From Mycobacterium intermedium (GTDB taxonomy: Bacteria; Actinomycetota; Actinomycetes; Mycobacteriales; Mycobacteriaceae): 64,000 nucleotides of DNA. Both the position numbers and the translations under genes were made by a program. The stretch is taken from the NCBI RefSeq assembly GCF_002086275.1, contig NZ_MVHT01000029.1, positions 1 to 64,000 on the forward strand. The letters are read 5' to 3'. This document shows positions 1 through 9,504 of this stretch, one piece after another (within the stretch, counting starts at the first letter, position 1; each line of letters starts with the position of its first letter). The notes beneath the pieces are model-generated. The model saw only the letters and a program-made list of their open reading frames with translations, had not been told where the DNA came from and searched no databases.

Positions 1-111
1 GTCGTCCGGGGTTTCGTCGGCCGTCGCGATCCCGATGGCGGAAAATATTGTGGCACCGACGGTTACCAGCGCGCCGAATCCCGCGAGTAGTTGTTCGTGA
101 AGTTGTTTCAT
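1..111 (-). CDS. N-terminal fragment of a secreted PE-PPE-like protein, runs off left edge
   Basis: Thirty-seven codons are visible, from an ATG at 109-111 to the window edge. The peptide starts [18 protein letters not shown], continues as a hydrophobic signal segment and ends its signal peptide near ATADE. From residue 12 it is identical at DNA level, in inverted orientation, to the 5' end of the PE-PPE gene that starts at 131. A GGGAG Shine-Dalgarno-like sequence lies five bases before this ATG, a better initiation context than that of its plus-strand twin. It is either a real divergent paralogue or one arm of a fold-back assembly artefact; the sequence to the left would decide. The function of this copy can only be inferred from the twin. 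Confidence 0.5.
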   Translation of the reverse strand, partial: MKQLHEQLLAGFGALVTVGATIFSAIGIATADETPDD

Positions 112-229
112 ACGGACTCCCGCCCCGCTTGTGGCTCCGCCTCTGGCTCCGCTCGGCGCGCTGGTAACCGTCGGTGCCACAATATTTTCCGCCATCGGGA
201 TCGCGACGGCCGACGAAACCCCGGACGAC
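1..229. repeat. 77-bp perfect inverted repeat with 75-bp spacer
   Basis: Bases 1-77 are the exact reverse complement of 153-229 and the match stops abruptly at 78/152. The arms cover the signal-peptide codons of two head-to-head open frames. The left arm may continue beyond the window. Confidence 0.95.
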
Positions 230-1261
230 CCGGTAGTCGATGGTCGGGGGACCGGTGGCAACGCGTACGCGCTGGGAGGCGCGCACGTTCTAGGCATTCC
301 CTACGAGGAGTACATCCGCCGCGAAGGCGCCGACTGGTTCCCGAACCTGAAACGCCAGATCGTCGACTACCCGGCGGGACAGGTTCAGGGCCACGTCATG
401 GGTCGTCTCTTCCCAGAGGTACGCCAGCTCGACGAAGTCTTCCCGGGGCTGGGTATGGACGGACCCAGCGTCGGCGAGTCCGTCGACATCGGACAGGACA
501 ACCTGGAAGCGGCTATCCGCAGCGGCGGTCCCGGCACCGCGATCGGCCTCTCCGAGGGCGCCCTCGTGCTCGACGCGCTGCAGGCTCGGCTCGCTACCGA
601 CCCCACCGCCCCACCGCCGGACCAGCTGACGTTCGCCACCTTCGGTGATCCCGTCGCCCGGCACGCCTTCGGTGAGAGCTTTCTGACCGCCGTGTTCCCG
701 GTCGGCAGCATCGTTCCCGCACTCGACTACCGCGTCCCGCCGCCTGTCGAGAGCCAGTACGACACCCATATGTTCATCTCCGCGTACGACTCGATTGCCG
801 ACTTCCCGGACCGGCCGGACAACTTGATGTCGCTCGCCAACACCCTCGCGGGGTTGGTCACCGGCCACACCGCGGTGGCGTTCACCAATCCGAGCATGGT
901 GCCGCCGCAGAACATCAGGACGACGGTCAACTCCCGGGGCGCGAAGACGACAACCTATTTGATTCCCGAGCGGCATCTTCCGCTGGTGATGATCTTCCAG
1001 TACTTCGGGGTTCCGGAGGACACGCTGAATCAACTCGACGCAGAACTGGCGCCGATGGTCAACGCGGGATATTCCCGAAACGACGACCCGCTGACCGCTC
1101 CGGTGCAACTCGACCCCGTCAACGGCTACGACCCGGCGGCCGTCACCGCACCGGCCACCCAGGCGACTTTCGGCGGCGGCGCGGACCCCTTCTCGCAGAT
1201 CCTCTCCGGCGCGCTGTATGCGTTGAACCAAGCAGGTCACGGTGGTGAGCCAAAACCCTGA
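131..1261 (+). CDS. PE-PPE domain-containing secreted serine hydrolase-like protein
   Basis: The 376-residue protein has an N-terminal hydrophobic segment (about residues 8-28) that looks like a signal peptide, followed by a PE-PPE (PF08237-type) alpha/beta-hydrolase domain at about 40-270. The pentapeptide GLSEG places a nucleophile Ser at about residue 141. Known members act as esterases or lipases on acyl chains, and this one lacks the N-terminal PE or PPE segment. The GTG start has no clear ribosome binding site. The first nine codons, MAPPLAPLG, look unlike the MKQLHEQL start of the inverted copy upstream, so the native 5' end may have been replaced. No linked partner gene is evident. 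The domain call is confident, while the substrate is unknown. Confidence 0.8.
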   Translation: MAPPLAPLGALVTVGATIFSAIGIATADETPDDPVVDGRGTGGNAYALGGAHVLGIPYEEYIRREGADWFPNLKRQIVDYPAGQVQGHVMGRLFPEVRQLDEVFPGLGMDGPSVGESVDIGQDNLEAAIRSGGPGTAIGLSEGALVLDALQARLATDPTAPPPDQLTFATFGDPVARHAFGESFLTAVFPVGSIVPALDYRVPPPVESQYDTHMFISAYDSIADFPDRPDNLMSLANTLAGLVTGHTAVAFTNPSMVPPQNIRTTVNSRGAKTTTYLIPERHLPLVMIFQYFGVPEDTLNQLDAELAPMVNAGYSRNDDPLTAPVQLDPVNGYDPAAVTAPATQATFGGGADPFSQILSGALYALNQAGHGGEPKP

Positions 1262-1378
1262 CATCAGGGGCTGATTCGGCCGCCTACCCCGCACCCGTGG
1301 TCACCCGAATGCTGGGGCAATAATGGCTCCCTAGCCGACCGTGGTCCGGCGGTGAGCAGTGGCGCAAAGGAGCATTCG

Positions 1379-2437
1379 ATGAGCACACCGACCGCTGGCC
1401 GCCCGTTGCGGGTCATCCAATGGACGACGGGGAACATCGGTCGGCGGTCGCTGCACGCCATCATCGGCAGACCCGACATGGAACTCGTCGGCGTATATGC
1501 GCACGGACCGGAGAAGGTCGGCGTCGACGCCGCAGATCTGGCCGGCTGGCCCACGCCCACCGGCGTGCGGGCCACCAACGACGTCGACGCGCTGCTCGCG
1601 CTGGGCGCCGACGCGTGCTGCTACAACCCCTTGTGGCCGAACATCGACGAGTTGGTGCGGCTGCTCGAGTCCGGGGTCAACGTGTGCAGCAGCGCGGCCT
1701 GGATCACCGGCGGGAAGCAGACGCCACAGGACCGCGAACGCATCCTGGCCGCCTGCCGGCGCGGTGGGTCGACGATCTTCGGCAGCGGCGCGCACCCGGG
1801 CATGTCGAACATGGTCGGGATGGTGCTCAGTGCAGCGTGTGAGCGGGTCGACGAAATCCGAATCACCGAGTCGGTGGACTGTTCGACCTACGAATCGGCG
1901 GAAACCCAGTCGGCGATGGGGTTTGGCAAGGATCCTGACACGCCCGGCTTGGCGGAAACCCTGCGGCGGGAAAGCGAGGTCTTCGCCGAGTCGGCGGCGA
2001 TGATGGCCGACGCGATCGGGGCCCAGCTGGACCGGATGACCTTCGACGTCACCTTCACCGCGGCCACCGGTGACAGCGATCTGGGATTCATGAAGATCCC
2101 CGCCGGCACCGTCGGCAGCATCTACGGCTACCACCGGGGCTGGGTCGCCGACCGCAATGTGGTCAGCGTTGGGTTCAACTGGACGATGGGCAACCACGTG
2201 GTGCCACCGAAGCCGTTGGAGCACGGCCACGTCATCCAGGTTTTCGGGCTGCCCAACATGCGCACGGTGCTGCACTGCCTGCCCCCCAAGGACTGGACCG
2301 AGCCCGGCTTCATGGGCCTCGGCATGATCTACACCGCAATGCCGGTGACCAATGCGGTGCCTGCCGTGGTCGCAGCGCGGCCCGGCATCGTGACGCTGGC
2401 CGACCTGCCGCCGGTGACCGGACGGGTGGCGCTGTAG
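1379..2437 (+). CDS. NAD(P)-dependent dihydrodipicolinate reductase-like protein
   Basis: The ATG at 1379 is chosen over a GTG 27 bases upstream because AAAGGAG lies just before it. The 352-residue protein begins with a Rossmann fold (VIQWTTGNIGRR, about residues 12-23) of the kind found in the dihydrodipicolinate-reductase N-terminal family and in 2,4-diaminopentanoate or amine dehydrogenase-like proteins. Mycobacteria carry several such paralogues, mostly uncharacterised and often near lipid genes. It lies between the PE-PPE gene and mmpS/mmpL on the same strand, but gaps of 117 and 166 bp make one operon uncertain. The reaction it catalyses cannot be read from the sequence. Confidence 0.75.
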   Translation: MSTPTAGRPLRVIQWTTGNIGRRSLHAIIGRPDMELVGVYAHGPEKVGVDAADLAGWPTPTGVRATNDVDALLALGADACCYNPLWPNIDELVRLLESGVNVCSSAAWITGGKQTPQDRERILAACRRGGSTIFGSGAHPGMSNMVGMVLSAACERVDEIRITESVDCSTYESAETQSAMGFGKDPDTPGLAETLRRESEVFAESAAMMADAIGAQLDRMTFDVTFTAATGDSDLGFMKIPAGTVGSIYGYHRGWVADRNVVSVGFNWTMGNHVVPPKPLEHGHVIQVFGLPNMRTVLHCLPPKDWTEPGFMGLGMIYTAMPVTNAVPAVVAARPGIVTLADLPPVTGRVAL

Positions 2438-2494
2438 AAGCTGTGTCGTTCGGCACATCCGCTACCCCAGAGGAACGCTTCCGTCCACTAATGC

Positions 2495-2522
2495 TTAAGA
2501 TACTTAGCTGAGCAAATAGTAT
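2495..2522 (+). promoter_or_regulatory. Possible mmpS-mmpL promoter with palindromic spacer
   Basis: A TAGTAT -10-like hexamer (2517-2522) lies 16 bases after TTAAGA (2495-2500). The near-palindrome CTTAGCTGAG (2503-2512) fills the spacer and could bind a repressor, as MarR-type regulators do for other mmpS/mmpL pairs. No regulator gene is adjacent. Confidence 0.3.
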
Positions 2523-2603
2523 TACGGCATTCAATGCCCGGACCGAGGAAGCAACGTCACCGAATCGGCGTTACACCCGTTCGACGCAGGGAAGGCGGTG
2601 GCC

Positions 2604-3041
2604 ATGGTTCGTATCTCCCGATTGGTCAAGCGGGCTTGGATTCCGCTGATCTTGGTGGTGGTGCTCGCGGTGTCGGCACTGGTGGTCTCACGCCTGCACA
2701 AGGTCTTCGGCTCCCAGGACCTCAATGCCAATGCCGGCGCCGGGATCGAGATCGTGCAGTTCAACCCCAAGGTGGTCAAGTACGAGGTCTTCGGATCACC
2801 CGGTGACACCGCCAACATCAACTACTGGGACGCCGAGGCCAACACCCACCAAGTGAACGCCGCCGTACTGCCCTGGACCGTCACGGTGTCCACCACGCTG
2901 CCGTCGGTGAGCGCCAACATCATGGCGCAGAGCGACGGCAGCCACATCGGCTGCCGTATTACCGTCGACGATGTGGTCCGCGAGGAGAAGATGTCCGACG
3001 GCGTCAACCCCCAGACCTTCTGCCTGGTGAAGTCGGCATGA
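2604..3041 (+). CDS. MmpS family membrane protein
   Basis: MmpS proteins are small, single-pass accessory subunits of MmpL lipid or siderophore exporters. This one has one transmembrane helix at about residues 10-30 and an extracytoplasmic beta-rich domain, with two late cysteines that could form a disulfide (in SHIGCR and QTFCLV). The total length of 145 residues is typical. GGAAGG precedes the ATG at 2604; a GTG two codons upstream is the alternative. The stop overlaps the mmpL start by four bases (ATGA), indicating translational coupling. Which of the numbered MmpS proteins it corresponds to cannot be fixed by eye. Confidence 0.9.
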   Translation: MVRISRLVKRAWIPLILVVVLAVSALVVSRLHKVFGSQDLNANAGAGIEIVQFNPKVVKYEVFGSPGDTANINYWDAEANTHQVNAAVLPWTVTVSTTLPSVSANIMAQSDGSHIGCRITVDDVVREEKMSDGVNPQTFCLVKSA

Positions 3042-5962
3042 GCGATCTGCAGCAAGGAACCCATACCGCTGCCGACGACACCGCGCCGATCGCCGTGCCG
3101 CCGGCCGAACGCCCGAAGCGCACCCATCACCCGGTGATCCCACGCACCATCCGCATTTTCGCGGTACCGATCATCATCGCCTGGGTGGTGTTGACGGTGG
3201 TGGTGAACGTCGTCGTCCCAACGCTGGAAGTGGTCAGCGAGCAACACTCGGCGCCGATGACCCCGCTGGACGCGCCATCGATGCAGGCGATGATGCGCCT
3301 CGGCCACAACTTCAAGGAATTCGACTCCAACAGCACGGTGATGATCGTGCTGGAGAGCCCCAAGGCGCCGCTAGGCGACGATGCGCACCGCTACTACGAC
3401 GGCCTGATCCGCGAACTACGCAAGGATCACGAGCACATTCAGCACATCCAGGACTTCTGGGGTGACCGACTGACCGCGGCGGGTGCCCAGAGCGCGGACG
3501 CCAAGAGCGCATACGTGATGCTGAACCTCGCCGGCAACCAGGGGACGACGCTGGCCAACGAATCGGTCGAGGCCGTCCGTGAGGTACTCGACCACTCGAC
3601 ACCACCGCCCGGGGTGCAGTCGTATGTGACCGGACCCGCCGCGCTCAGCGACGACATGCACATCATCGGCAACGCGAGTCTGGCCAAGATCACCCTGTTC
3701 ACCCTTGGCGCGATCGCGATCATGCTGCTGCTGGTCTACCGGTCGATCGTGACAACCCTGATCCAGTTGTTCATGACGTTCGTTGCGCTGGCGTCGGCGC
3801 GGGGGATCGTCGCCGTTTTGGGCTACAACAACGTGTTCGGCCTCACCACCTTTGCCGGCAATATCCTCACCATGCTGGCTATCGCCGCCGGCACCGACTA
3901 CGGAATCTTCCTCGTCGGCCGCTACCAGGAGGCGCTGCGTGCCGGCGAGGATCGAGAAACGGCCTACTACACGACATTTCGCGGGGTTGCCCCGGTAGTC
4001 CTGGGCTCGGGTTTGACCATCGCCGGGGCGACCTACTGCCTGAGCTTCGCCCGGCTGCCGTGGTTCAACACCATGGGCGCTCCGGTGGCCATCGGCATGC
4101 TCGTCGTCGTATTGGCCGGGCTGACGCTGGGTCCCGCGGTGATCTTCGTGGGCAGCAAGCTGCACCTGTTCGAGTCCAAGCGCGCGGCCAAGCGGGGCCG
4201 CCTGTGGCGGCGGGTCGGCACGGCGGTAGTGCGTTGGCCCGCACCGGTTCTGGCGGTCAGCGCCGCCATTGTGTTGGTCGGTATGGTCGCGCTGCCGAGT
4301 TTCAAGACGAGCTACAACGACCGCTTCTACCTGCCCTCCTGGGCCCCGTCAAACGTCGGCCAACAAGCCGCGGACCGGCACTTCTCACCGGCGCGCATGG
4401 ACCCGGACATGTTGATGGTCGAGGCCGACCACGACATGCGGAACACCGCCGACATGCTGGTGCTGGACCGGGTGGCCAAGAATGTGATGCGCACCGTCGG
4501 CATCGCGATGGTGCAGGACATCACCAGGCCGCTGGGAATCCCAATCCAGCACAGCTCCATACCTTTTCAGAACAGCATGCAGAGTCAGACGACGATGCAG
4601 AACATGGGCTTCCTCAAGGACCGCATGAAGGACATCACCAAGATGGCCGACGAGATGCAGTTCATGATCGAGACCATGGAGCGCATGTATCAGGTCACCC
4701 AGGAGCTGTCGAACGCCGCCGACGACAGCGCCAAGACCACGGCGGAGACTGCGCAGATCACCAACCGGTTGCGGGACCACATCGCCGATTTCGACGATTT
4801 CTGGCGGCCGATCCGCAGCTACTTCTACTGGGAACGACACTGCTTCGACATCCCCATCTGCTGGTCGTTGCGGTCGCTGTTCGAGTCGTTGGACGGATTC
4901 GACCAACTGGCCGGACAATTCGACATACTCACCAAGGACATCCAGCGCACGGCCGCGGCGACGCACGACATGCTGGTCCTGATCCCGCCGATGATCACCA
5001 CGATGAAGACCACCAAGGCGCTGACGCTGACGATGCAGGCCACGTTCTCGGCGATGCTCGACCAGATGGAATCGCTGAGCAACACCGCCGTGGTGATGGG
5101 GCAAAGCTTCGACCAGTCGAAGAACGACGACTTCTTCTACCTGCCGCCGGAAGCGTTCGACAACCCGGACTTCCAGACCGGATTGCGGATGTTCCTGTCG
5201 CCGGACGGTCACTCGGCGCGCTTCTTCATCACTCACCAGGGCGATCCGATGACACCGGAAGGGATTTCGCGTGTCGACTCCGAACGGTTGGCCGCGCAGG
5301 AGGCGCTCAAGCAGTCGTCGCTGTCGGATGCCAAGGTCTATCTCGGCGGCACCGCGGCGACCTTCAAGGACATGCACGACGGCGCGAAATACGACCTGAT
5401 GATCGCGGTGGTGTCGGCGCTGACGCTGATCTTCATGATCATGTTGTTGCTCACCCGCAGTGTGGTGGCGGCGCTGGTGATCGTGGGCACCGCGGCCAGT
5501 TCCATCGCCGCGTCGTTCGGCTTGTCGGTTCTCATCTGGCAGGACCTGTTCGGCATCAAGATCCACTGGATCGTCATGGCCCTGTCGGTCATCATCCTGT
5601 TGGCCGTCGGCTCGGACTACAACCTGCTGTTGGTCTCCAGGTTCAAAGAGGAGATTCATGCCGGCCTCAAGACCGGAATCATCCGATCCATGGCGGGCAC
5701 CGGTGGTGTGGTGACCGCCGCGGGCCTGGTTTTCGCCTTCACCATGGCCGCCATGCTGGGCAGCGAATTGCGGGTGCTCGGCCAGTTCGGGTCCACGGTG
5801 TGTATCGGTCTGCTGCTGGACACACTGATCGTGCGCACGCTGTTGATGCCATCGATCGCAACCTTGCTGGGCCGCTGGTTCTGGTGGCCGCAGGTCGTGC
5901 ACCCACGCGGCGACAATGCGCGGATCCCGGCCAAACACGTTGCGCCGGCGGCGACCGCGTGA
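3038..5962 (+). CDS. MmpL family RND transporter
   Basis: The protein is 974 residues with two MMPL repeats and about twelve transmembrane helices, the size of MmpL4/MmpL5-type proteins that pair with an MmpS. The proton-relay Asp-Tyr pairs of TM4 and TM10 are present (AAGTDYGIFLVGR near residue 287 and AVGSDYNLLLVSRF near 858). The second extracytoplasmic loop holds a long helical, probably coiled-coil region (about 510-600) followed by a Cys pair in HCFDIPICW. Family members export siderophores, glycopeptidolipid precursors or other lipids; the cargo here is unknown. It is coupled to mmpS by a four-base overlap and converges on degV. Confidence 0.92.
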   Translation: MSDLQQGTHTAADDTAPIAVPPAERPKRTHHPVIPRTIRIFAVPIIIAWVVLTVVVNVVVPTLEVVSEQHSAPMTPLDAPSMQAMMRLGHNFKEFDSNSTVMIVLESPKAPLGDDAHRYYDGLIRELRKDHEHIQHIQDFWGDRLTAAGAQSADAKSAYVMLNLAGNQGTTLANESVEAVREVLDHSTPPPGVQSYVTGPAALSDDMHIIGNASLAKITLFTLGAIAIMLLLVYRSIVTTLIQLFMTFVALASARGIVAVLGYNNVFGLTTFAGNILTMLAIAAGTDYGIFLVGRYQEALRAGEDRETAYYTTFRGVAPVVLGSGLTIAGATYCLSFARLPWFNTMGAPVAIGMLVVVLAGLTLGPAVIFVGSKLHLFESKRAAKRGRLWRRVGTAVVRWPAPVLAVSAAIVLVGMVALPSFKTSYNDRFYLPSWAPSNVGQQAADRHFSPARMDPDMLMVEADHDMRNTADMLVLDRVAKNVMRTVGIAMVQDITRPLGIPIQHSSIPFQNSMQSQTTMQNMGFLKDRMKDITKMADEMQFMIETMERMYQVTQELSNAADDSAKTTAETAQITNRLRDHIADFDDFWRPIRSYFYWERHCFDIPICWSLRSLFESLDGFDQLAGQFDILTKDIQRTAAATHDMLVLIPPMITTMKTTKALTLTMQATFSAMLDQMESLSNTAVVMGQSFDQSKNDDFFYLPPEAFDNPDFQTGLRMFLSPDGHSARFFITHQGDPMTPEGISRVDSERLAAQEALKQSSLSDAKVYLGGTAATFKDMHDGAKYDLMIAVVSALTLIFMIMLLLTRSVVAALVIVGTAASSIAASFGLSVLIWQDLFGIKIHWIVMALSVIILLAVGSDYNLLLVSRFKEEIHAGLKTGIIRSMAGTGGVVTAAGLVFAFTMAAMLGSELRVLGQFGSTVCIGLLLDTLIVRTLLMPSIATLLGRWFWWPQVVHPRGDNARIPAKHVAPAATA

Positions 5963-5988
5963 TTCTGACGGGCCGAGCCCGGGCCGGG

Positions 5989-6822
5989 TTAGTCGGCCAG
6001 TTGCAGGCACACCGCCAGCGCACCGGCGCCGACGTGCAGCGCCAGCACCGCGCCCAACGGCGTGATGATCGCGGGTTCGCACGACGGTAGCCGCTGGGCC
6101 AACCTGTCCGCGAGGTCTGCGGCGGCGTCGGGATTGGCGACGTGGTGCACCGCCAGCGCCGCGCGGCCGTCGCCGACCACCTCACCGACCCGGTCGATCA
6201 TCGCCTCGGTCGCATGCCGGACGGTGCGAACACGTTGCGCCAGAACTAGTTTGCCGTCATCATCGACCTTCAGCAGTGGCTTGAGCGACAGTGCCGTACC
6301 CAGCCACGCCGAAGCGCCGCCGATGCGTCCGCTGCGCCGCAGGTTGTCCAGCCGGTGCACCAACACGAACGCACGGGTGCGCTTCACCGCCGTGTTCGCT
6401 GCCCGCACAACGGAATCCAGGTCCTCCCCGGCGGCCGCGGCCTGCGCGGCGGCCAGCGCCGTGAAGCCGGTACCCATGGCCGCCGACTTCGAGTCGACGA
6501 CCCGCACGGCCGGGTCGAGGTCGGCCGCGGTCCGTTCGGCGTTGCCGTAGGTGCCCGACAAGGCCGACGAAATATGTACGGCCACCACGCCATCACCGCC
6601 GCTGTCCGCCAACGCCTGTTGATAGATGTGGGCAAGTTCGGCCGGCGTGGCCCCAGCGGTCGTGGCCTGCCGGTCGTGGATGTCCTCGGGCACTTCGTCC
6701 ACGCCTTCGCGCAAATCGGCGTCGTCGAGCAGGATGTGCAGCGGCACCTCGCGGATCCCCCACTTGTCCCGCAGTTCGGCCGGCAGGCGAGCCGCGGAGT
6801 CGGCCACCACAATGACCGTCAT
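5989..6822 (-). CDS. DegV family fatty-acid-binding protein (Rv2417c-like)
   Basis: The 277-residue protein begins [14 protein letters not shown], a DegV-family start, and keeps the family's two-domain layout with a lipid-contacting motif around [12 protein letters not shown]. DegV proteins bind a single fatty acid, and in some Gram-positives they deliver it to fatty-acid kinase. The ATG at 6822 overlaps the octT stop by four bases (ATGA). It is the last gene of the nadD-rsfS-gpgP-octT-degV run, the same order as Rv2421c to Rv2417c. The open frame extends far upstream, but that part is the reverse shadow of octT. Confidence 0.88.
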   Translation of the reverse strand: MTVIVVADSAARLPAELRDKWGIREVPLHILLDDADLREGVDEVPEDIHDRQATTAGATPAELAHIYQQALADSGGDGVVAVHISSALSGTYGNAERTAADLDPAVRVVDSKSAAMGTGFTALAAAQAAAAGEDLDSVVRAANTAVKRTRAFVLVHRLDNLRRSGRIGGASAWLGTALSLKPLLKVDDDGKLVLAQRVRTVRHATEAMIDRVGEVVGDGRAALAVHHVANPDAAADLADRLAQRLPSCEPAIITPLGAVLALHVGAGALAVCLQLAD

Positions 6823-7562
6823 GGCCGCAATTTTTCGGTTGACACGCCGGCTTCGGCCAGTGCTTTGAGCATCAGCTCGGCAACCGCTTGGTGCGCTTCG
6901 AAGTTCCAGTGAATGCCGTCGGGATTGGCGCGTCCACTCATGACCTGTTCTGCAACAGCGGCTTTGAGGTCCACCAGCGGAATGTCGTGCTGTTGCGCCC
7001 ATTCCGTAATCGCCGCCACCGTCCCCGCCCGGCCGTGGTGCGCCCTGCCGTACGTGTCGGCGATATGCACCGACGGCAGCGACGCCACCATCGGGATACC
7101 CGGCCGGTTGAATTCGATTGCACCACGTGTGGTTTCGAGATACTCGGCGGTCAGATGCGGCGGCAGCGCCGGCCTGGCGTACGGCGAAAGCCGCGGCTGC
7201 AGCCAGCCGTAACCATCGCGGACCCAGCGTCGCAGCCGGGGCGGACGCACATAGCGGATGAGCTCGCGCAAGGCCGTCGGCAACACCGACGGCAACGAAT
7301 CCATCCCGCCGGTGGCGAACACCACCGCGCCGGCCTTGGCCAGCGCGGCCCAGGAACGCGGATCCTGGGTTGCCGCCCACCAGACATCCCGGCAGGTCCA
7401 GCCGATGCGGCCGATCAGCTCCAAATCCCAACCCAGTTGCGCCGCAACGATATTGGGCCAAATGCGCGGATCGTCCGCGGGCAGACCGCCGGTCGGGCCG
7501 TAGTAGGCCAACGAATCGGCGAAAACCAGCAGAACCGGCTTGGCGTTGTGTTCAGAGGACAT
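6819..7562 (-). CDS. octT: Diglucosylglycerate octanoyltransferase (SGNH fold)
   Basis: The 247-residue SGNH-hydrolase-fold protein corresponds to Rv2418c. Block I is FADS (Ser at about residue 17) and the Asp/His of block V are in NPDGIHWN near the C terminus. The M. tuberculosis enzyme transfers octanoate from octanoyl-CoA to diglucosylglycerate, an early step to methylglucose lipopolysaccharides (MGLP). The ATG at 7562 is preferred because it gives an 11-bp overlap with gpgP, the preceding MGLP gene, and matches the expected N terminus. The function rests on synteny and family similarity. Confidence 0.85.
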   Translation of the reverse strand: MSSEHNAKPVLLVFADSLAYYGPTGGLPADDPRIWPNIVAAQLGWDLELIGRIGWTCRDVWWAATQDPRSWAALAKAGAVVFATGGMDSLPSVLPTALRELIRYVRPPRLRRWVRDGYGWLQPRLSPYARPALPPHLTAEYLETTRGAIEFNRPGIPMVASLPSVHIADTYGRAHHGRAGTVAAITEWAQQHDIPLVDLKAAVAEQVMSGRANPDGIHWNFEAHQAVAELMLKALAEAGVSTEKLRP

Positions 7563-8223
7563 CGTTGGCAACCTGCGCTGAAGCGTTCCACACATCCAGT
7601 CGCCACCGGATTTCGTCAAACGGGGCGTCTGGTTCCGAGTGTCCGCTCAGCTGCACCCAGCTGGCGTTGCCCATGCCGCCCAGGGCTGGCCAGTTGGCTA
7701 CCGGCAGCTTCAACAACGTCGCGGACAACGCGGCGATCAGCCCGCCGTGCGCCACCAACACGACGGGTGGCTCCGGCGCGCTGGCCATCCCCCAGTCCGG
7801 CTCATTGGCCACCAACTCGGCAACCAACGGCCGACTGCGAGCGGCGACGTCGACCCGACTCTCCCCGCCATGCGGGGCCCATGTGGCGTCCTCGCGCCAG
7901 GCCAGGCGGGCACCTGGCGACTCGAAGTCGATCTCGGCGTGGGTCAATCCCTGCCACTCCCCCAGGTGGGTTTCCCGCAGCCTCCTGTCCACCCGGACCT
8001 CGAGGCCGGTCCGCTCCCCCAGCTTGATCGCGGTGTCATAGGCGCGGCGCAGATCCGACGACATGATCAGCAGTGGCTGTAGCTTGCCCAGCACCTCGGC
8101 GGCGGCGACCGCCTGCGCGCGCCCTAATTCGCTCAGGTCGGTGTCCAGCTGACCCTGCATCCGGCTGCCCAGGTTGTAGTCGGTTTGGCCGTGCCTGAGC
8201 ATTACCAGCCTGCGCACCCTCAT
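7552..8223 (-). CDS. gpgP: Glucosyl-3-phosphoglycerate phosphatase
   Basis: The 223-residue histidine-phosphatase protein starts [17 protein letters not shown], with the phosphorylated His11 of the RHG motif. A second catalytic His is in [12 protein letters not shown]. Its length and N terminus match Rv2419c, GpgP, which dephosphorylates glucosyl-3-phosphoglycerate to glucosylglycerate in the MGLP pathway. It sits between rsfS (four-base overlap) and octT (eleven-base overlap), so the pathway genes are translationally coupled. Historical annotations call it a phosphoglycerate mutase because of the fold. Confidence 0.9.
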   Translation of the reverse strand: MRVRRLVMLRHGQTDYNLGSRMQGQLDTDLSELGRAQAVAAAEVLGKLQPLLIMSSDLRRAYDTAIKLGERTGLEVRVDRRLRETHLGEWQGLTHAEIDFESPGARLAWREDATWAPHGGESRVDVAARSRPLVAELVANEPDWGMASAPEPPVVLVAHGGLIAALSATLLKLPVANWPALGGMGNASWVQLSGHSEPDAPFDEIRWRLDVWNASAQVANDVL

Positions 8224-8648
8224 CCCGCGTGCCCTTCGGACCGGGTCTCCGACGTCTCAGGCGTCTCCGGCGTCTCAGGCGGCTCGGGGGCATCCAGATC
8301 CACCGGAACCACCGGGCAGTCGGCCCACAGCCGGTCCAGCGCATAGAAGTCGCGGTCGTCCTGGTGCTGGATGTGGACCACGATGTCGCGGTAGTCCAGC
8401 AGCGTCCAGCGGCCTTCCCGGGCGCCCTCGCGGCGAGCCGGTTTGTAGCCCGCGCGGCGCATCTTCTCCTCGACCTCGTCGACGATCGCGTTGACCTGCC
8501 GTTCGTTGGATGCCGAGGCGATGACGAAACAGTCGGTGATGACCAACTGATTAGAGACGTCGATGACGATCACGTCGTTGGCGAGCTTGGCGGCCGCCGC
8601 CCTGGCGGCCACCCTCGCCATGTCGATGGCTTCCTGATTGGCGCTCAT
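8220..8648 (-). CDS. rsfS: Ribosomal silencing factor RsfS (Iojap family)
   Basis: The 142-residue protein contains the RsfS/Iojap core (about residues 5-115), including [20 protein letters not shown] and [13 protein letters not shown]. The family binds ribosomal protein L14 and blocks subunit joining in starved cells. The ATG at 8648 overlaps the nadD stop by four bases. The C-terminal tail (about 118-135) is a low-complexity PET/SET repeat produced by 9-bp tandem units in the DNA at about 8242-8278. It is usually found beside nadD, as here. Confidence 0.92.
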   Translation of the reverse strand: MSANQEAIDMARVAARAAAAKLANDVIVIDVSNQLVITDCFVIASASNERQVNAIVDEVEEKMRRAGYKPARREGAREGRWTLLDYRDIVVHIQHQDDRDFYALDRLWADCPVVPVDLDAPEPPETPETPETSETRSEGHAG

Positions 8649-9295
8649 AAGGTCTTCCCCGCGGTCATATTCGGGGCGATCTTGGGCTCCCGATAAAGCT
8701 GACGCTTCGATATGTACTGCACGACGCCGTCGGGCATCAGGTACCACAGCGGCCGACCCTCCTCGGCACGTTGACGGCAGTCGGTCGAGGAGATCGCCAG
8801 CGCCGGAATTTCCAGCAAGGTCACGGCATCCTCGGCCAGATTCGTCAACACAGTGGTGATGTGGTCGTGGCTCAGCTCGTAGCCAGGTCGGTTCACCCCG
8901 ACAAACCGCGCCAACTCGAAAAGCCCCTCCCAGCCCTGCCAAGACAAAATCGACGCCAGCGCGTCGGCGCCGGTGATGAAATACAACTGCGAGTCCGGGT
9001 TAAGGGCACGCAGGTCGCGCAGGGTGTCGATGGTGTAGGTGGCGCCGCCGCGGTCAATGTCGACCCTGCTCACCGAGAACTGCGGGTTGGAGGCGGTGGC
9101 AATCACTGTCATCAGGTAGCGGTCCTCGGCCGGTGAGACCTGTCGTTCCTTCTGCCATGGCTGACCACTGGGTACGAACACGACTTCGTCGAGCTCGAAC
9201 CGGTCGGCCACCTCGCTGGCGGCGACCAGGTGGCCGTGATGGATGGGATCGAACGTCCCGCCCATCACCCCCAACCGGCGCAGCCGCTTTTGCAT
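8645..9295 (-). CDS. nadD: Nicotinate-nucleotide adenylyltransferase
   Basis: NadD makes deamido-NAD from nicotinate mononucleotide and ATP. The 216-residue protein carries [11 protein letters not shown] (nucleotidyltransferase motif) near the N terminus and ISSTDCR (the ISSTxxR motif) near the C terminus. The ATG at 9295 directly precedes the conserved [10 protein letters not shown] start; longer upstream frame is not family-like. It heads the rsfS-gpgP-octT-degV run. The pathway is completed by nadE at 19007-21043. Confidence 0.93.
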   Translation of the reverse strand: MQKRLRRLGVMGGTFDPIHHGHLVAASEVADRFELDEVVFVPSGQPWQKERQVSPAEDRYLMTVIATASNPQFSVSRVDIDRGGATYTIDTLRDLRALNPDSQLYFITGADALASILSWQGWEGLFELARFVGVNRPGYELSHDHITTVLTNLAEDAVTLLEIPALAISSTDCRQRAEEGRPLWYLMPDGVVQYISKRQLYREPKIAPNMTAGKTL

Positions 9296-9504
9296 GGTTC
9301 GCCAGCTTACTTGAGCAGCCACGACGCCTATCGCTCGCTGGACGTGCCGGTCGAGGCGTTGGCCTGAGCTGCAACCGCCGAAAGCCGCCGAATGGTTTGT
9401 CATCGTTAGCACCGGTATTCGGCCAAACACTCGGCGCAAAAGTACGACCAATGGCAACAAATAGGTGGGAGACCCGAGCATTCGTGCGCCGCATCGTGTA
9501 AAAG

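Noticed and set aside
2495..2522. IdeR box upstream of mmpS
   Set aside because: CTTAGCTGAG shares only a few bases with the iron-box consensus and lacks the TTAGGTTAG half site.
4060..6090. Long plus-strand open frame (676 codons) inside mmpL
   Set aside because: It overlaps mmpL in another frame, is full of Arg/His/Gly with no domain, and is the usual high-GC shadow.
6823..7461. Long upstream extension of the degV frame
   Set aside because: The extra residues are the out-of-frame reading of octT; degV starts at 6822 with a four-base overlap.
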